Shown here: piece by piece, positions 42,969-52,932 of the stretch
How the letters are laid out: every line of letters begins with the position of its first letter
How positions within the stretch are numbered: the stretch's first letter is position 1
Assembly (NCBI GenBank): GCA_041656115.1
Contig: JBBAED010000001.1
Coordinates: 1 to 64,000 of the forward strand
Origin: Dehalococcoidales bacterium
GTDB taxonomy: Bacteria; Chloroflexota; Dehalococcoidia; Dehalococcoidales; UBA5627
Reading direction: 5' to 3'
DNA length: 64,000 nucleotides
Position numbers and translations under genes: made by a program
The notes under the pieces: model-generated
The model's input: only the letters and a program-made list of their open reading frames with translations
What the model was told of the DNA's origin: nothing
Databases searched by the model: none

Positions 42969-43448
42969 ATGGAAATATTGTTTGCGGTTATTTGCGCTGT
43001 TTTAATTTTAGTTGGACTTGTGGGCGTAATCGTTCCCTTTTTACCGGGGGTTCCCCTTGCATGGTTAGGGTTTTTTATCTATGCAATCGGCACGGATTGG
43101 GAGCGGATTTCCGTTACCGTTACAGTGGTTTTCGGGGTAATAATGCTTTTTGCGCTCTTGGTGGATTTTATTGCACCGTTATTGGGAGCAAAAAAGTATA
43201 AAGCCGGCAAATGGGGGATTATAGGGGCATCTGTTGGTCTTTTTGTCGGCATTATTATTTTTCAAATGTGGGGGATTATATTGGGGCCGTTATTGGGTGC
43301 GCTTGTCGGAGAGATAATTGCCGGTAAATCCGCCGGACACGCTTTTAAAGTTGCGTTGGGAACCTTTGTCGGGTTTGTTTTCGGCAGTTTAATGAAAATT
43401 GTGCTTATACTTGTAATGGCTGGGTTTTTTGTTGTTTCCTTGTTTTAA
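42969..43448 (+). CDS. DUF456 membrane protein
   Basis: 159 residues, ATG 42969. Glycine-rich hydrophobic helices fill the protein, with the DUF456 signature region LVGVIVPFLPGVPLAWLGFF near the start and the glycine-zipper-like GPLLGALVGEIIAGKSAGHA later. Function of the family is unknown. Ends before a shared terminator. Confidence 0.85.
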   Translation: MEILFAVICAVLILVGLVGVIVPFLPGVPLAWLGFFIYAIGTDWERISVTVTVVFGVIMLFALLVDFIAPLLGAKKYKAGKWGIIGASVGLFVGIIIFQMWGIILGPLLGALVGEIIAGKSAGHAFKVALGTFVGFVFGSLMKIVLILVMAGFFVVSLF

Positions 43449-43486
43449 GATTATAGTTTGAGCCTTAAAGACCGATATTATTAAAA

Positions 43487-43509
43487 AAGCCGAGAAAAAA
43501 TCTCGGCTT
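43487..43509. terminator. Bidirectional terminator between DUF456 gene and the 119-residue protein gene
   Basis: AAGCCGAGA and TCTCGGCTT form a perfect 9-bp stem around an A-rich loop, with TTAAAAA and TAAATTATTT on the two sides. Confidence 0.88.
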
Positions 43510-43538
43510 AAATTATTTGTTGGCTATGAGAATTGAGG

Positions 43539-43898
43539 TTACAAGGTTACGGAAGGCGGCTCATTAGCGGGCTCCTCTTCCTCTTTTTCATCACCTTGTT
43601 TTGTAGCATCGCTTATCAAATAAGCATATACGTAGACTACATCTCTGCCGAGGTTAGCATTGGGTCCGACTTTACACCCCAGCTCCGACAGCGATTCCTT
43701 TACCGATTTGGCAGCAATCGGAGTATAACAATGGCGCACCATCCACCAATGACCTTTCAGCGGCACCCCGTGTTTCTTGAAAATAGTGTTTTTCCAATCA
43801 GAGGTTGTATCAACAAACCATGTTTCGTATTGGCCGCTCTGTTTTTCAATATGAGCAACAATATCGTTGTAGGCTGATTGTATATCTTGGCGTTCCAT
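43539..43898 (-). CDS. Hypothetical protein, 119 residues
   Basis: ATG 43898 behind AAGGAG. The folded part (about residues 1-100) has a Trp/His-rich block, GVPLKGHWWMVRHCYTPIAA, then a likely helix and beta end (GRDVVYVYAYLISDA). The last 18 residues are acidic and Pro-rich (EKEEEEPANEPPSVTL). No signal or membrane helix. I do not recognise the family. Confidence 0.65.
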   Translation of the reverse strand: MERQDIQSAYNDIVAHIEKQSGQYETWFVDTTSDWKNTIFKKHGVPLKGHWWMVRHCYTPIAAKSVKESLSELGCKVGPNANLGRDVVYVYAYLISDATKQGDEKEEEEPANEPPSVTL

Positions 43899-44098
43899 TA
43901 AGACTCCTTAGGCAGGTTATATCCATGATTATACAACATTGGGTGCGTTGCGTTAAGGGATACACACATTCGGCAGAGTTAGTGGCTTTGTTTACTAAAA
44001 CATCACTCTTTGATTGTCTGCTTTCAAAGACAACCAAAGAGCAAGCATTTCACCAAAGGAAATAAACCGTTCTCGGATTAGTCTTAAACGAGCTGATA

Positions 44099-44665
44099 TT
44101 ATGGAGTTAAAATAATTTCATACAGCTTGTTCAGGTCAAAAACTTTATCCGCCGATACCCATTTTTGCTCCATAAGAATATAACATAATACTTCGGTGGC
44201 TTTTTCTCCGCTAAAACCTCTGTGCCCCCAAAGTTTATTCAAAATATTATCAGCGTTTCCATATGCATAAAGAGAGGACCTTCCGGCGTCCGATACCCAT
44301 AGAAAACCATGGCATCCAATACATCCGTTATGAGTGTCTTCTCCTATTTTACCCATTTCTCCGAAAGTTATTGCAGAGGCAGATCCAGGCTCGGTAGTGA
44401 TAGAAGTGGAACTAGAACTAGAAGTAGTTACTATCTCAGATGTGGTTGATGTTTCGGTTGTTGTGTTAGTTGTCGTAGTTGTTACCTCAGATGTAGTTGA
44501 TATTTCGGTTGTTGTACCGATTGTCGACGTTGTTTGGCTAATATCTGTTGTTTTGTTTTCCGCGGCTGTCGTAGTCGGGGTATTTGTTCCGCAACCCACC
44601 AGAAATGATGCAAGGAGGGACACGGTTATTACCAATGCAGATATCGTTGTTAATTTAGTTCTCAT
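44099..44665 (-). CDS. Exported monohaem cytochrome c lipoprotein with long Ser/Thr stalk
   Basis: 188 residues, ATG 44665 behind AAGGAAA. Lipoprotein signal peptide ending LVGC (Cys25). Residues 30-100 are a nearly pure Thr/Ser/Glu stalk. Then one haem c site, NGCIGCHGF, with Cys115, Cys118 and His119, and a possible distal Met in LMEQKW near residue 160. It is a surface-tethered electron carrier. No other cytochrome c or c-maturation gene is in the window. Haem attachment would need a Ccs or Ccm system elsewhere. Confidence 0.85.
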   Translation of the reverse strand: MRTKLTTISALVITVSLLASFLVGCGTNTPTTTAAENKTTDISQTTSTIGTTTEISTTSEVTTTTTNTTTETSTTSEIVTTSSSSSTSITTEPGSASAITFGEMGKIGEDTHNGCIGCHGFLWVSDAGRSSLYAYGNADNILNKLWGHRGFSGEKATEVLCYILMEQKWVSADKVFDLNKLYEIILTP

Positions 44666-44800
44666 TGTCGTTTCCTTATACGGAGGATTTTCCCTAGAAT
44701 GATTTTACCACCACTGATATTAATTAATCAATACGGATGGTAAACGGGCGATAATTCCTGCAAGACCCCTATTTTTCAACGTTAAAACAGGCTGTTTTAA

Positions 44801-44829
44801 TTGACTTGACATATCCCTCATGTTATCAT
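44801..44829 (+). promoter_or_regulatory. Promoter of the udg-rnj-ftsK operon
   Basis: TTGACT at 44801-44806, 17-base spacer, TATCAT at 44824-44829. An alternative TTGACA at 44806 has too short a spacing. Confidence 0.6.
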
Positions 44830-44876
44830 TACAAAAAAGATAGGATTCAAACTTTAACTTTTTGATACAGGAAAAA

Positions 44877-45491
44877 ATGTCAGCGCTTAGCGATCTTTAT
44901 GAGAATATTAGGTGCTGTGGTAAATGTGAAATTGCTCGGACACGAACCCAATCTGTTCCGGGGGAGGGTGCGGAAGACGCTGAGATAATGTTTATCGGGG
45001 AAGCCCCCGGTTTCCGTGAAGACCAACTGGGCCGCCCGTTTGTGGGTCAGGCAGGTAAATTCCTTGATGAGCTGCTTGCTTTAATTGGTCTGGATCGCAA
45101 ACAGGTTTATATCGCCAATGTTGTCAAATGCCGCCCCCCGACCAACCGCGACCCATTGCCCCAAGAAATACTGAATTGCCGCCCATGGCTGAATAAACAA
45201 ATTGATATTATTCAGCCCAAGGTGATTGTTACACTTGGACGTTTCTCTATGGCAATGTTCTTCCCGCAAAAAACCATTGGTAAAATCCACGGTACCGTTG
45301 AAAATCGTGACGGTGTACTTTATGTTCCCATGTATCATCCGGCAGCCGCTTTGCACCAAGCAAATTTAAAGGAAGTTATTAAGGCCGATTTTCTTAAATT
45401 GCCCGAATACATAGCTGCCGGCAAAGAAATGTCCGAGGTTAAAAAAGAATCTGTCGCTACTACAAAACAGTTAAGGATGTTTGAGGTTTAA
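44877..45491 (+). CDS. Family 4 uracil-DNA glycosylase (iron-sulfur type)
   Basis: Removes uracil from DNA. 204 residues from ATG 44877 (a TTG at 44862 is also in frame but has a worse ribosome site). The Fe-S cluster ligands are Cys in CCGKC near the start and in VVKCRPP and ILNCRPW. Active-site motif [20 protein letters not shown] and the C-terminal [10 protein letters not shown] are typical of type 4 UDG. Three bases separate it from rnj. Confidence 0.93.
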   Translation: MSALSDLYENIRCCGKCEIARTRTQSVPGEGAEDAEIMFIGEAPGFREDQLGRPFVGQAGKFLDELLALIGLDRKQVYIANVVKCRPPTNRDPLPQEILNCRPWLNKQIDIIQPKVIVTLGRFSMAMFFPQKTIGKIHGTVENRDGVLYVPMYHPAAALHQANLKEVIKADFLKLPEYIAAGKEMSEVKKESVATTKQLRMFEV

Positions 45492-45494
45492 ACA

Positions 45495-47162
45495 GTGAGA
45501 AAAAGAAGAACAACCAAATTAAAGGTAATCCCTCTCGGAGGGTTTGGTGAAATAGGTAAAAATATGGCCGTTCTTGAATACGAGAACGAGATTATTGTTA
45601 TTGATGCGGGGCTTATGTTCCCCGAGCCGGAAATGCTCGGTATCGATATGGTGCTTCCGGATATCAGTTATCTTTTGGAAAACAAAGAAAAAATTAAGGC
45701 GATTCTTATAACGCATGCACATGAAGACCATGTCGGCGCGTTGCCTTATATTTTGCCCCAGCTGAATGTGCCGCTTTATTGTACCAAGTTGGCAAAGGGG
45801 TTAATCTCAGGTAAACTCAAGGAAAGAAAAGCGCTGGCGGGTGCCGAGCTAAATGTGGTTACATTTGGGGAGCAGATAAATTTGGGTAAATTCAGGGTAG
45901 AATTTTTCCCGGTTTGTCATAGTATTCCCGATGCCGCCGGTCTGATTATCCAAACACCGATTGGCACATTGGTACACACCGGTGACTTTAAATTGGATCA
46001 TACTCCGGTAACAGGCCCGAAAACCGATCTTTCAAGGTTGGCACAAGTCGGTTCACAGGGGGTTTTGCTGCTCCTTTCCGATTCTACATACGCCGAAATC
46101 CCCGGATATACCCCTTCCGAAAAAGTGGTTGGGGAGGCCCTCGAAAATATTATTGCTCACGCCGGCGGGAGGGTGATTGTTACTACGTTTGCTTCATTGG
46201 TAACGCGTGTCCAACAGGTTATCGATGCCGCTGTAAAATACCAGCGAAAGGTTTTTATTATCGGCCGCAGTATGACCGAAACCGTAAAAATCTCCTTGGA
46301 ATTGGGTTATTTGAAAGCGCCCAACGGAGTGCTGGCTAAAATCGATGAATTAAATAAACTGCCTAAGGAAAAGGTGGTTATAATTACAACCGGCAGCCAG
46401 GGAGAGCCGACATCCGGGTTGGTTAGAATAGCCAATAAGGATCATCGGCAAATTAGTATTATCAAAGGTGATACCGTTGTTTATTCGGCATCACCCATTC
46501 CCGGAAATGAAGCACTGGTGAACAAGACGGTCGATACCCTTTTTAAACAGGGCGCTAAGGTTTATTACGGAAGAATGGCGCAAACACACGTTCATGGACA
46601 TGCCAGTCAAGAAGAATTAAAACTGATACTGAATCTGGTAAAGCCGCGTTTCTTTATTCCGGTTCACGGTGAGTTCCGTCATCTTGCTTTTCATGCCAAG
46701 TTGGCTGAAAGTGTCGGAATACCGGAAGAACGGATATTTGTTCTTGAAGACGGGGACGTGCTTGAATTAAATACGCTTAGCGGTAAAAAGACCGGTAAAG
46801 TAGAATTTGGGAACGTTTACGTCGATGGACTCAGTGTCGGTGATGTCGGCGGAATAGTACTGCGCAACAGGCGCATGCTTTCGCGTGACGGTATTGTGGT
46901 AATTGTAATTGCGGTCCGCAAGAAAGACGATAAACTTGCAGGCAGACCCGATATAGTTACAAGGGGATTTATTGACATCAATGAATATAAGGATATGCTT
47001 GAAACAAGTAAGGATATCGTAACCAAAATAATGAACCACGAAGGCGAATTTGCCTCCGAAATCGGTTTCCCTGACAGTAGGATTAGAGCGGAATTAAATA
47101 AATATTATTTTGATCAAACTAAGCGACGACCGATGATACTTCCGGTAATGGTTAAGGTATAA
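45495..47162 (+). CDS. rnj: Ribonuclease J
   Basis: Metallo-beta-lactamase ribonuclease with 5'-exonuclease and endonuclease activity in mRNA decay and rRNA processing. 555 residues, GTG 45495. The zinc motif HAHEDHVGALPYI, the TGDFKLDHTPV block, the beta-CASP domain TTFASLVTRVQQV and PVHGEFRHL are intact. Operon with udg and ftsK. Confidence 0.96.
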   Translation: MRKRRTTKLKVIPLGGFGEIGKNMAVLEYENEIIVIDAGLMFPEPEMLGIDMVLPDISYLLENKEKIKAILITHAHEDHVGALPYILPQLNVPLYCTKLAKGLISGKLKERKALAGAELNVVTFGEQINLGKFRVEFFPVCHSIPDAAGLIIQTPIGTLVHTGDFKLDHTPVTGPKTDLSRLAQVGSQGVLLLLSDSTYAEIPGYTPSEKVVGEALENIIAHAGGRVIVTTFASLVTRVQQVIDAAVKYQRKVFIIGRSMTETVKISLELGYLKAPNGVLAKIDELNKLPKEKVVIITTGSQGEPTSGLVRIANKDHRQISIIKGDTVVYSASPIPGNEALVNKTVDTLFKQGAKVYYGRMAQTHVHGHASQEELKLILNLVKPRFFIPVHGEFRHLAFHAKLAESVGIPEERIFVLEDGDVLELNTLSGKKTGKVEFGNVYVDGLSVGDVGGIVLRNRRMLSRDGIVVIVIAVRKKDDKLAGRPDIVTRGFIDINEYKDMLETSKDIVTKIMNHEGEFASEIGFPDSRIRAELNKYYFDQTKRRPMILPVMVKV

Positions 47163-47198
47163 TGTAGGTATAGTATATTGGCGGGAGGGCGGAGCATT

Positions 47199-49670
47199 AT
47201 GGCAAAAACAACACCGAAAAAAGAACCAAAACCGAAAGCGGTAAAACCTCAAAAGAAGCCGACAAAAGCTAATGCCTCTAAACCAACAGAGAAAAAGAAG
47301 CAGGCCTCGTCTGATAAATCTTCTTTACGTTCCTTTTTTGCGAAATGGGCTCGCCGTACTGTCCTTCTGGTTTTATTCCTCGCTTTGCTTTTCTGGCAGT
47401 GGGATAATATTTATAAATGGGTTACAACCACCGTTACGGATGCTATCGGCTTATTGGGCTGGGGAATTATCCTTATTGCGCTTGCGGTTATAATTATTAT
47501 CGGTATTATCTATCGCAAACAAATCGGTGTTTTTGTTCAGCGTTATAAGCTTTATCTTTGGCATAAGTGGCTGGGCGGGATTGCCTTATTTTTTGCTGCT
47601 TGGGGCGTGCTGGGGTTATTTGATGTCGGTGGCTCTTTCGGGCGTACCATTGTTACCTATGACACAGCGGTAGGCGTTTTAAGGGTAATCGGTCTTGTTG
47701 TGCTGGGTGTCGTTTTAGTGGCGCCGCGCGCCTGTTTACGCGGTTGGGTTAAGTTCTCTATGTGGCTTACGAAACCGTTTGATTCCTCTCCGTCAAAAGC
47801 AAAGCCGGAAGAGGCAGGGTATCAACCTCCGCTGAAATCCCCCGATTACTACACTAAAAAATTCGGCGGTAAGAAACCATCCCCGCAGTCCGAGGTGTTA
47901 CTGGTAAAAGAACAATCAGCCAAATCAGTTGCTATTGATGAGCCCGAGGCATATGAACCGCTACCCGATAGAATTGTTCCGCCTAAGGTTCTGATACCGC
48001 CGGAAATTGACATCAAAAAGCCGGTTGACGATGCGGTAGTCGATGAGGCGATGAAAGATAAAAAAGAATCCGCAACAGCTGCGGCTCAAAAAACTCCGGA
48101 TAAGGGCGCAAAAACCGAAAGCGCCGATATTAAACAAGTGGCACAGGATGTTTGGCGTAAATACGGTCAATCGTCTTCGTTGGAACTAAGCGACGGTTGG
48201 AAATTACCTCCTGTCGATATACTGGATAAAACAACCGAACTTGAATACGGGCAAGCCGATAACGCCATGCGCGCCAGAAAAATCGATGAAGCACTAACAA
48301 GTTACGGTGTTGATGCCAGGGTAATCCAAATAAACGTCGGTCCGACTGTCACCCAGTTTGAAGTTGAACCCGGTTGGGATGTAAAAACCAAGCTCGTCAA
48401 AGAAAGAGACGAGGACGGCAATATCAGGGAAAGAGTTGAAGAGGTTTCACGTACCAGAGTCAAAGTAGATAAAATCACCTCGCTTTCAAACGACTTAGCG
48501 CTGGCATTGGCCTCGCCGACAATTCGTATAGAGGCCCCGATTCCGGGCAAATCCGTGGTAGGCATTGAAGTTCCGAACTCATCTTTTGGGACTGTGAGTT
48601 TGCGCAGTGTTATCGAAAGCAACAACTTCCAAAAGCTCCTCGTAAAATCCAAACTGGCGATGGCTTTGGGTAAAGGAGCGGGAGGCGAAGCCGTTTCAGG
48701 GGATTTGGCTAAAATGCCGCACCTTTTGATTGCCGGTGCCACCGGAAGTGGTAAAACAGTCTGTTTAAACGCAATTATCTGCTGTTTATTGATGTGCAAT
48801 ACACCTTTTGATACCAGATTGATTATGATTGATCCCAAAAGAGTCGAATTGGTGCAATTTAACAGCTTACCGCATTTGATGACCCCTGTAATTGTGGATA
48901 CCAATAAGGCCTTAAACGCAATGCGGTGGCTGAGCCAAGAGATGGATATGCGTTATAAGAGGCTGGCAGAGGCCGGGGCCCGCAATATTGAGGGATACAA
49001 TAAGACCAGAACCGGCAAAGACAGAATGCCGAATATTGTTTTGATTATTGATGAATTGGCAGACTTAATGATGGCGGGATTTGATGAAGTGGAGCATACA
49101 CTTTGCAGGTTGGCACAGCTTGCACGTGCTATCGGTATTCATTTGGTGGTAGCGACACAGCGTCCTTCGGTGGATGTGGTTACCGGTTTGATTAAGGCCA
49201 ACTTCCCGACACGTATCAGCTTTGCGGTTACTTCTCAGGTTGATTCGCGCACTATTTTGGATATGGTAGGCGCCGAGAAATTGCTTGGCAAGGGTGATAT
49301 GTTGTATATGCCAACCGAAGAGGCTAAACCCAAACGTTTGCAGGGGTGTTTCATCTCCGACCCCGAAATTGAAAGACTGGTTTACTTCTGGAATAGCCAG
49401 AAGCCTGAAGAAACCGAAGCCGAGGATGCAAGTCCGCTTGAATTGGAAGAGATTACAATTCCGGAAGGTGTCGGTATAGGCAGAAAAGACGAACCTCCGA
49501 AAGATGTCTTACTGCCGGATGCCCTGAAGCTGGCGGAAGAGCATGAAAGGATATCGACATCGTTCTTGCAGCGCCGATTACGTATTGGGTATCCGAGGGC
49601 TGCGAGGCTGATGGAGCAGTTGGAAGAGGAATTGGGGAAAGTCATTGATGACGGCGGGGCGGAGGCTTAG
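47199..49670 (+). CDS. ftsK: DNA translocase FtsK/SpoIIIE
   Basis: Septal motor that moves chromosome ends during division. 823 residues from ATG 47199 behind GGGAGGGCGGAG. A Lys/Pro-rich cytoplasmic head (1-50), about four membrane helices (50-185), a charged linker, then the motor with Walker A GATGSGKTVCLNAI and Walker B NIVLIIDELADLM, and a C-terminal winged-helix gamma domain (STSFLQRRLRIGYPRAARLM) that reads KOPS-like sites. The linker is moderate in length. Third gene of the udg-rnj-ftsK operon, 36 bases after rnj. Downstream are repeats. Confidence 0.96.
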   Translation: MAKTTPKKEPKPKAVKPQKKPTKANASKPTEKKKQASSDKSSLRSFFAKWARRTVLLVLFLALLFWQWDNIYKWVTTTVTDAIGLLGWGIILIALAVIIIIGIIYRKQIGVFVQRYKLYLWHKWLGGIALFFAAWGVLGLFDVGGSFGRTIVTYDTAVGVLRVIGLVVLGVVLVAPRACLRGWVKFSMWLTKPFDSSPSKAKPEEAGYQPPLKSPDYYTKKFGGKKPSPQSEVLLVKEQSAKSVAIDEPEAYEPLPDRIVPPKVLIPPEIDIKKPVDDAVVDEAMKDKKESATAAAQKTPDKGAKTESADIKQVAQDVWRKYGQSSSLELSDGWKLPPVDILDKTTELEYGQADNAMRARKIDEALTSYGVDARVIQINVGPTVTQFEVEPGWDVKTKLVKERDEDGNIRERVEEVSRTRVKVDKITSLSNDLALALASPTIRIEAPIPGKSVVGIEVPNSSFGTVSLRSVIESNNFQKLLVKSKLAMALGKGAGGEAVSGDLAKMPHLLIAGATGSGKTVCLNAIICCLLMCNTPFDTRLIMIDPKRVELVQFNSLPHLMTPVIVDTNKALNAMRWLSQEMDMRYKRLAEAGARNIEGYNKTRTGKDRMPNIVLIIDELADLMMAGFDEVEHTLCRLAQLARAIGIHLVVATQRPSVDVVTGLIKANFPTRISFAVTSQVDSRTILDMVGAEKLLGKGDMLYMPTEEAKPKRLQGCFISDPEIERLVYFWNSQKPEETEAEDASPLELEEITIPEGVGIGRKDEPPKDVLLPDALKLAEEHERISTSFLQRRLRIGYPRAARLMEQLEEELGKVIDDGGAEA

Positions 49671-49672
49671 CG

Positions 49673-50095
49673 GTGTCTTTGCGAGGAATGAGCCGCTAGG
49701 CGAATGACGTGGCAATCCCGCTTTTGTCATCCTGAACGCAGTGAAGGATCTAAGAGGACGGGAAATAGAGGCTGTTAGGTGGCCTCAGCACTAAAGAAAG
49801 AGGCATCGTCCTACTGTGAATCTGCTACCGAACGTTAGACTATTTATTAACTCCCAGATTCTTCGATAAGCTCAGAATGACAATAATGGTAACGTCTTTG
49901 CGAGGAATGAGCCCTTAGGCGAGTGACGTGGCAATCTCCTACGGATTTATATGAGATTGCTTCGCTGCGCTCGCAAAGACAAAGGGTTTAGCCGTTCGTG
50001 GTGAGCTTGTCGAACCATAACGGCGGACGGATTGTAATCCCTCGTCTTTCTCCTCGTTCGTTGGACCCTTCGACAGGCTCAGGGCGAACGAGGAA
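49673..50095. repeat. Repeat block between ftsK and uvrB (C, A, C, B)
   Basis: A C long arm starts right at the ftsK stop (49676-49719), then A copy 8, an 87-bp C element at 49894-49980 and an inverted B element at 49992-50090. It lies between convergent genes; nothing else is supported. Confidence 0.88.
49726..49881 (+). repeat. A element, copy 8 (156 bp)
   Basis: Same orientation, ends and length as copies 1 and 2, more than 30 kb away. Confidence 0.85.
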
Positions 50096-50147
50096 AAACA
50101 AGCTCGGTATGTACGGAATTACAACATCCTTGGCGATGAGAAAGAAA

Positions 50148-50303
50148 TTACTTCTTTCTTCTGGAGGTTAGCCTCTTAAACAGGGAATCAATGTAAATTC
50201 TTGCCGTGCTCTTGCCACGTTTCTGCATTTGTTCTTTCTTGCTGGTAAGTCTTTTCTCGCGGCGTTCTTGTCTTGTTTCGATTACGATTTCTTCATTGTT
50301 CAT
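50148..50303 (-). CDS. Small, very basic protein translationally coupled to uvrB
   Basis: 51 residues, start ATG 50303 overlapping the TGA of uvrB (ATGA) and preceded by AAAGGAG inside uvrB. The sequence [20 protein letters not shown] ... [17 protein letters not shown] has more than a third Lys or Arg and is helix-forming. No known family. The tight coupling and good ribosome site make it a likely real gene; it could be a nucleic-acid-binding accessory of repair or ribosome-related. Confidence 0.6.
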   Translation of the reverse strand: MNNEEIVIETRQERREKRLTSKKEQMQKRGKSTARIYIDSLFKRLTSRRKK

Positions 50304-52291
50304 TCCGGCAACTCCTTTACAATAAGTTCTCTCCGTAGCTCAACAATGCGGTCGCGCAGTAGTGCAGCCTTTTCGAATTCCATGTTTTTTGCCAGAGTTT
50401 TCATTTGCTTTTCGAGGTCCTTTATCAGGCGTGCAATGTCCTCTTTGCTTTGAGATGTCGCAATATACTCTGCCTTCGGTTCGGCAACAACCCCTACCCT
50501 GACGCGGTCGGTGATATCTTTAATCGCTTTTTTAATCCCCTGCGGGGTGATATTATGCTCGGCGTTATAGCTTTCTTGTATACGGCGGCGGCGATTAACT
50601 TCATCGATAGCGCGCTGCATTGAACCGGTAACCGTATCCGCATACATTATAACATGCCCGTCAATATGGCGTGCAGCCCTCCCCATTGTCTGGATCAATG
50701 CTCCTTCGGAGCGTAAAAAGCCCTCTTTATCGGCGTCAAGGATGGCAACAAGGCTGACTTCGGGCAAATCCAATCCTTCACGTAAAAGGTTTATCCCGAC
50801 AATCACGTCGTAAACTCCAAGGCGTAAGTCGCGCAGAATTTCAACCCGCTCCAACGTATCAATTTCGGAATGCAGATAGTTGGCTTTGATATCCATTTCA
50901 ATCAGATAATCGGTTAATTTTTCGGCAAGAACTTTTGTAAGCGTGGTAACCAGGCAACGCTCCTTCTTAGCCACTCTACGCTTAATTTGGGCAAGCAAAT
51001 CATCGATTTGCCCCTCTATGGGTTTAATCTCAATAGTGGGCTCTAAAAGCCCTGTGGGACGTACCAGCTGTTCAACTACCTGGAAGCTGTTTTTCAGTTC
51101 GTATTCGGCAGGTGTGGCCGAGGTAAAAATAATCTGATTGATACGGTTTTGAAACTCATCAAAATTTAACGGACGGTTGTCCAACGCCGAAGGCAGTCTA
51201 AACCCGTATTCCACCAGCGTTTCTTTACGTGAGCGGTCGCCGTTATACATCCCGCGTATTTGCGGCACCGTCATATGAGATTCGTCAATTATTAACAGAT
51301 AATCCTCCGGGAAATAATCCAAAAGGGTATAAGGGGTGCTCCCCGGCGCGCGTTGTGAAAGGTGGCGTGAGTAGTTTTCAACCCCGTTACAATAGCCTGC
51401 CTCAGCCAGCATCTCAAGGTCAAAGTTGGTGCGTTGTTCCAGCCGTGCCGCTTCCAAGACCTTCCCTTGTTTTTGGAATTCAGCCACTCTTTCAGCGAGC
51501 TCTTCTTTAATTGATTCAATTGCCAAAAGGAGCTTTTCCTGCGAAGTAACAAAATGCTTGGCGGGGTAAATATCGATTTTATCGAGAACCGCTAAAAATT
51601 CACCGCTTAAGGGGTCAATCCGCACAATTCGTTCCACTTCGTCACCGAAAAAATCAATACGCAGGGCAATATCTTCGTAAGCCGGTTGAATTTCCAATGC
51701 ATCGCCGCGAATACGAAATTTACCTCTCGAAAAGGCGATATCATTACGTTCGTATTGCATATCCACCAGTTTACGCAGGATTTCATTGCGCCGGTAGGTT
51801 TGTCCTTTTTCAAGGCTTAAAACAAAACTGCGGTATTCTTCCGGTTCTCCCAAACCGTAGATACAGGATACCGAGGCAACAATAACAACGTCGCGGCGCT
51901 CAAAAAGCGAACGGGTGGCGGCATTGCGCAGTTTATCGATTTCCTCGTTGATATCGATTTCTTTTTCGATGTAGGTGTCACTGCGCGGTATGTAGGCTTC
52001 GGGCTGATAATAATCGTAATAGCTAACGAAGTATTCGACGGCATTTTCCGGGAAAAAGTCATTAAACTCGGCATAAAGCTGAGCGGCCAAAGTCTTGTTA
52101 TGGCTGATAATAAGGGTTGGTTTTTGGACGCGCTCGATTATATTAGCCATTGTAAAGGTTTTACCGCTGCCGGTAACACCCAGCAGGGTTTGCCCCTTGT
52201 GATTATTAACGATTCCGTCAACAAGTTTGGCAACGGCCTGCGGTTGGTCACCGGTTAAACCGAAATCGGAGACAATTTTGAATTCTGACAT
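50300..52291 (-). CDS. uvrB: Excinuclease ABC subunit UvrB
   Basis: Damage-verification helicase of nucleotide excision repair. 663 residues, ATG 52291. Walker [16 protein letters not shown], the beta-hairpin region [37 protein letters not shown], the helicase block [18 protein letters not shown] and a C-terminal UVR motif ([20 protein letters not shown]). Complete. The coupled small gene follows directly. Confidence 0.97.
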   Translation of the reverse strand: MSEFKIVSDFGLTGDQPQAVAKLVDGIVNNHKGQTLLGVTGSGKTFTMANIIERVQKPTLIISHNKTLAAQLYAEFNDFFPENAVEYFVSYYDYYQPEAYIPRSDTYIEKEIDINEEIDKLRNAATRSLFERRDVVIVASVSCIYGLGEPEEYRSFVLSLEKGQTYRRNEILRKLVDMQYERNDIAFSRGKFRIRGDALEIQPAYEDIALRIDFFGDEVERIVRIDPLSGEFLAVLDKIDIYPAKHFVTSQEKLLLAIESIKEELAERVAEFQKQGKVLEAARLEQRTNFDLEMLAEAGYCNGVENYSRHLSQRAPGSTPYTLLDYFPEDYLLIIDESHMTVPQIRGMYNGDRSRKETLVEYGFRLPSALDNRPLNFDEFQNRINQIIFTSATPAEYELKNSFQVVEQLVRPTGLLEPTIEIKPIEGQIDDLLAQIKRRVAKKERCLVTTLTKVLAEKLTDYLIEMDIKANYLHSEIDTLERVEILRDLRLGVYDVIVGINLLREGLDLPEVSLVAILDADKEGFLRSEGALIQTMGRAARHIDGHVIMYADTVTGSMQRAIDEVNRRRRIQESYNAEHNITPQGIKKAIKDITDRVRVGVVAEPKAEYIATSQSKEDIARLIKDLEKQMKTLAKNMEFEKAALLRDRIVELRRELIVKELPE

Positions 52292-52384
52292 AATTATAGT
52301 ATACGGGTTAAAAGGGATATCGGCAACGGAAATTCGAACTTAGTTTGTTATTTTTCGGAGGTATTTGGGGCGGAAATAAAAGAA

Positions 52385-52400
52385 CCCTCAAAAGTGAGGG
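52385..52400 (-). terminator. Terminator of the tRNA-fMet transcript
   Basis: CCCTCA/TGAGGG stem with a 4-base loop, followed on the minus strand by a T-rich run (TTCTTTTATTT). Confidence 0.7.
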
Positions 52401-52419
52401 CGGGTGTTAATTTCAAGTT

Positions 52420-52494
52420 TGGTAGCGGGGGTTGGATTTGAACCAACGACCTTCGGGTTATGAGCCCGACGAGCTGCCACTGCTCCACCCCGCG
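52420..52494 (-). tRNA. Initiator tRNA-Met (fMet, anticodon CAT) with encoded CCA
   Basis: Reading the minus strand, the 75-base gene begins CGCGGGGTGGAGCAG, has the anticodon stem GGG-CTCATAA-CCC and the T arm GTTGGTTCAAATCCAAC, and ends in discriminator A and CCA. The three G-C pairs of the anticodon stem and the unpaired first acceptor position (C1 opposite U72) are hallmarks of initiator tRNA. The D arm is short. Encoded CCA is of interest next to the cca gene elsewhere in the window. Confidence 0.95.
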
Positions 52495-52554
52495 TTGATA
52501 TAACCTTAACAGTATAAACCTTTACAGCTTGTAATGTCAAAATGAGTATTCATT

Positions 52555-52925
52555 CTATTAGTTAGAAATTGCCACGTCATTCGCCTAAGGGCCCGCCCCT
52601 CGCAAAGACAATCCAAATTCCGAGCATCCTGAGCCGGCTGGAAAACCTCTTGTCTTTGCGAGCGCAGCGAAGCAATCTCTAATAAATCAAAAGAGGTATT
52701 CCATTTGTAAGAGATTGCCACGTCGTTCGTCTGGAGGGCTCATTCCTCGCAAAGACGTTACCATTATTGTCATTCTGAGCCTATTGAAGGGTCTGACGAA
52801 CGAGGGAGATTAGGTTCACTGTTTGTCCGCCGTTATGGTTCGACAGGCTCACCACGAACGGCCGGAGAAAATCATGTCTTTGCGAGTGTAAGCGAAGCAA
52901 TCTCTAATAAATCAAAAGAGGCGGT
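52555..52925. repeat. C and B repeat block between tRNA-fMet and rarA
   Basis: Inverted C arms (52568-52611 and 52651-52757, the latter with a linker CAAAAGAGGTATTCCATTTG), an A-type end near 52768-52800 fused to a B half, a B end at 52833-52862 and a last C short arm ending by 52920, just before the rarA stop codon. No gene supported. Confidence 0.85.
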
Positions 52926-52932
52926 TCGCGGA

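Noticed and set aside
44334..44702. 122-codon plus-strand frame opposite the cytochrome lipoprotein stalk
   Set aside because: Mirror of the Thr/Ser repeat codons (poly Val/Asp), a classic shadow of a low-complexity gene on the other strand.
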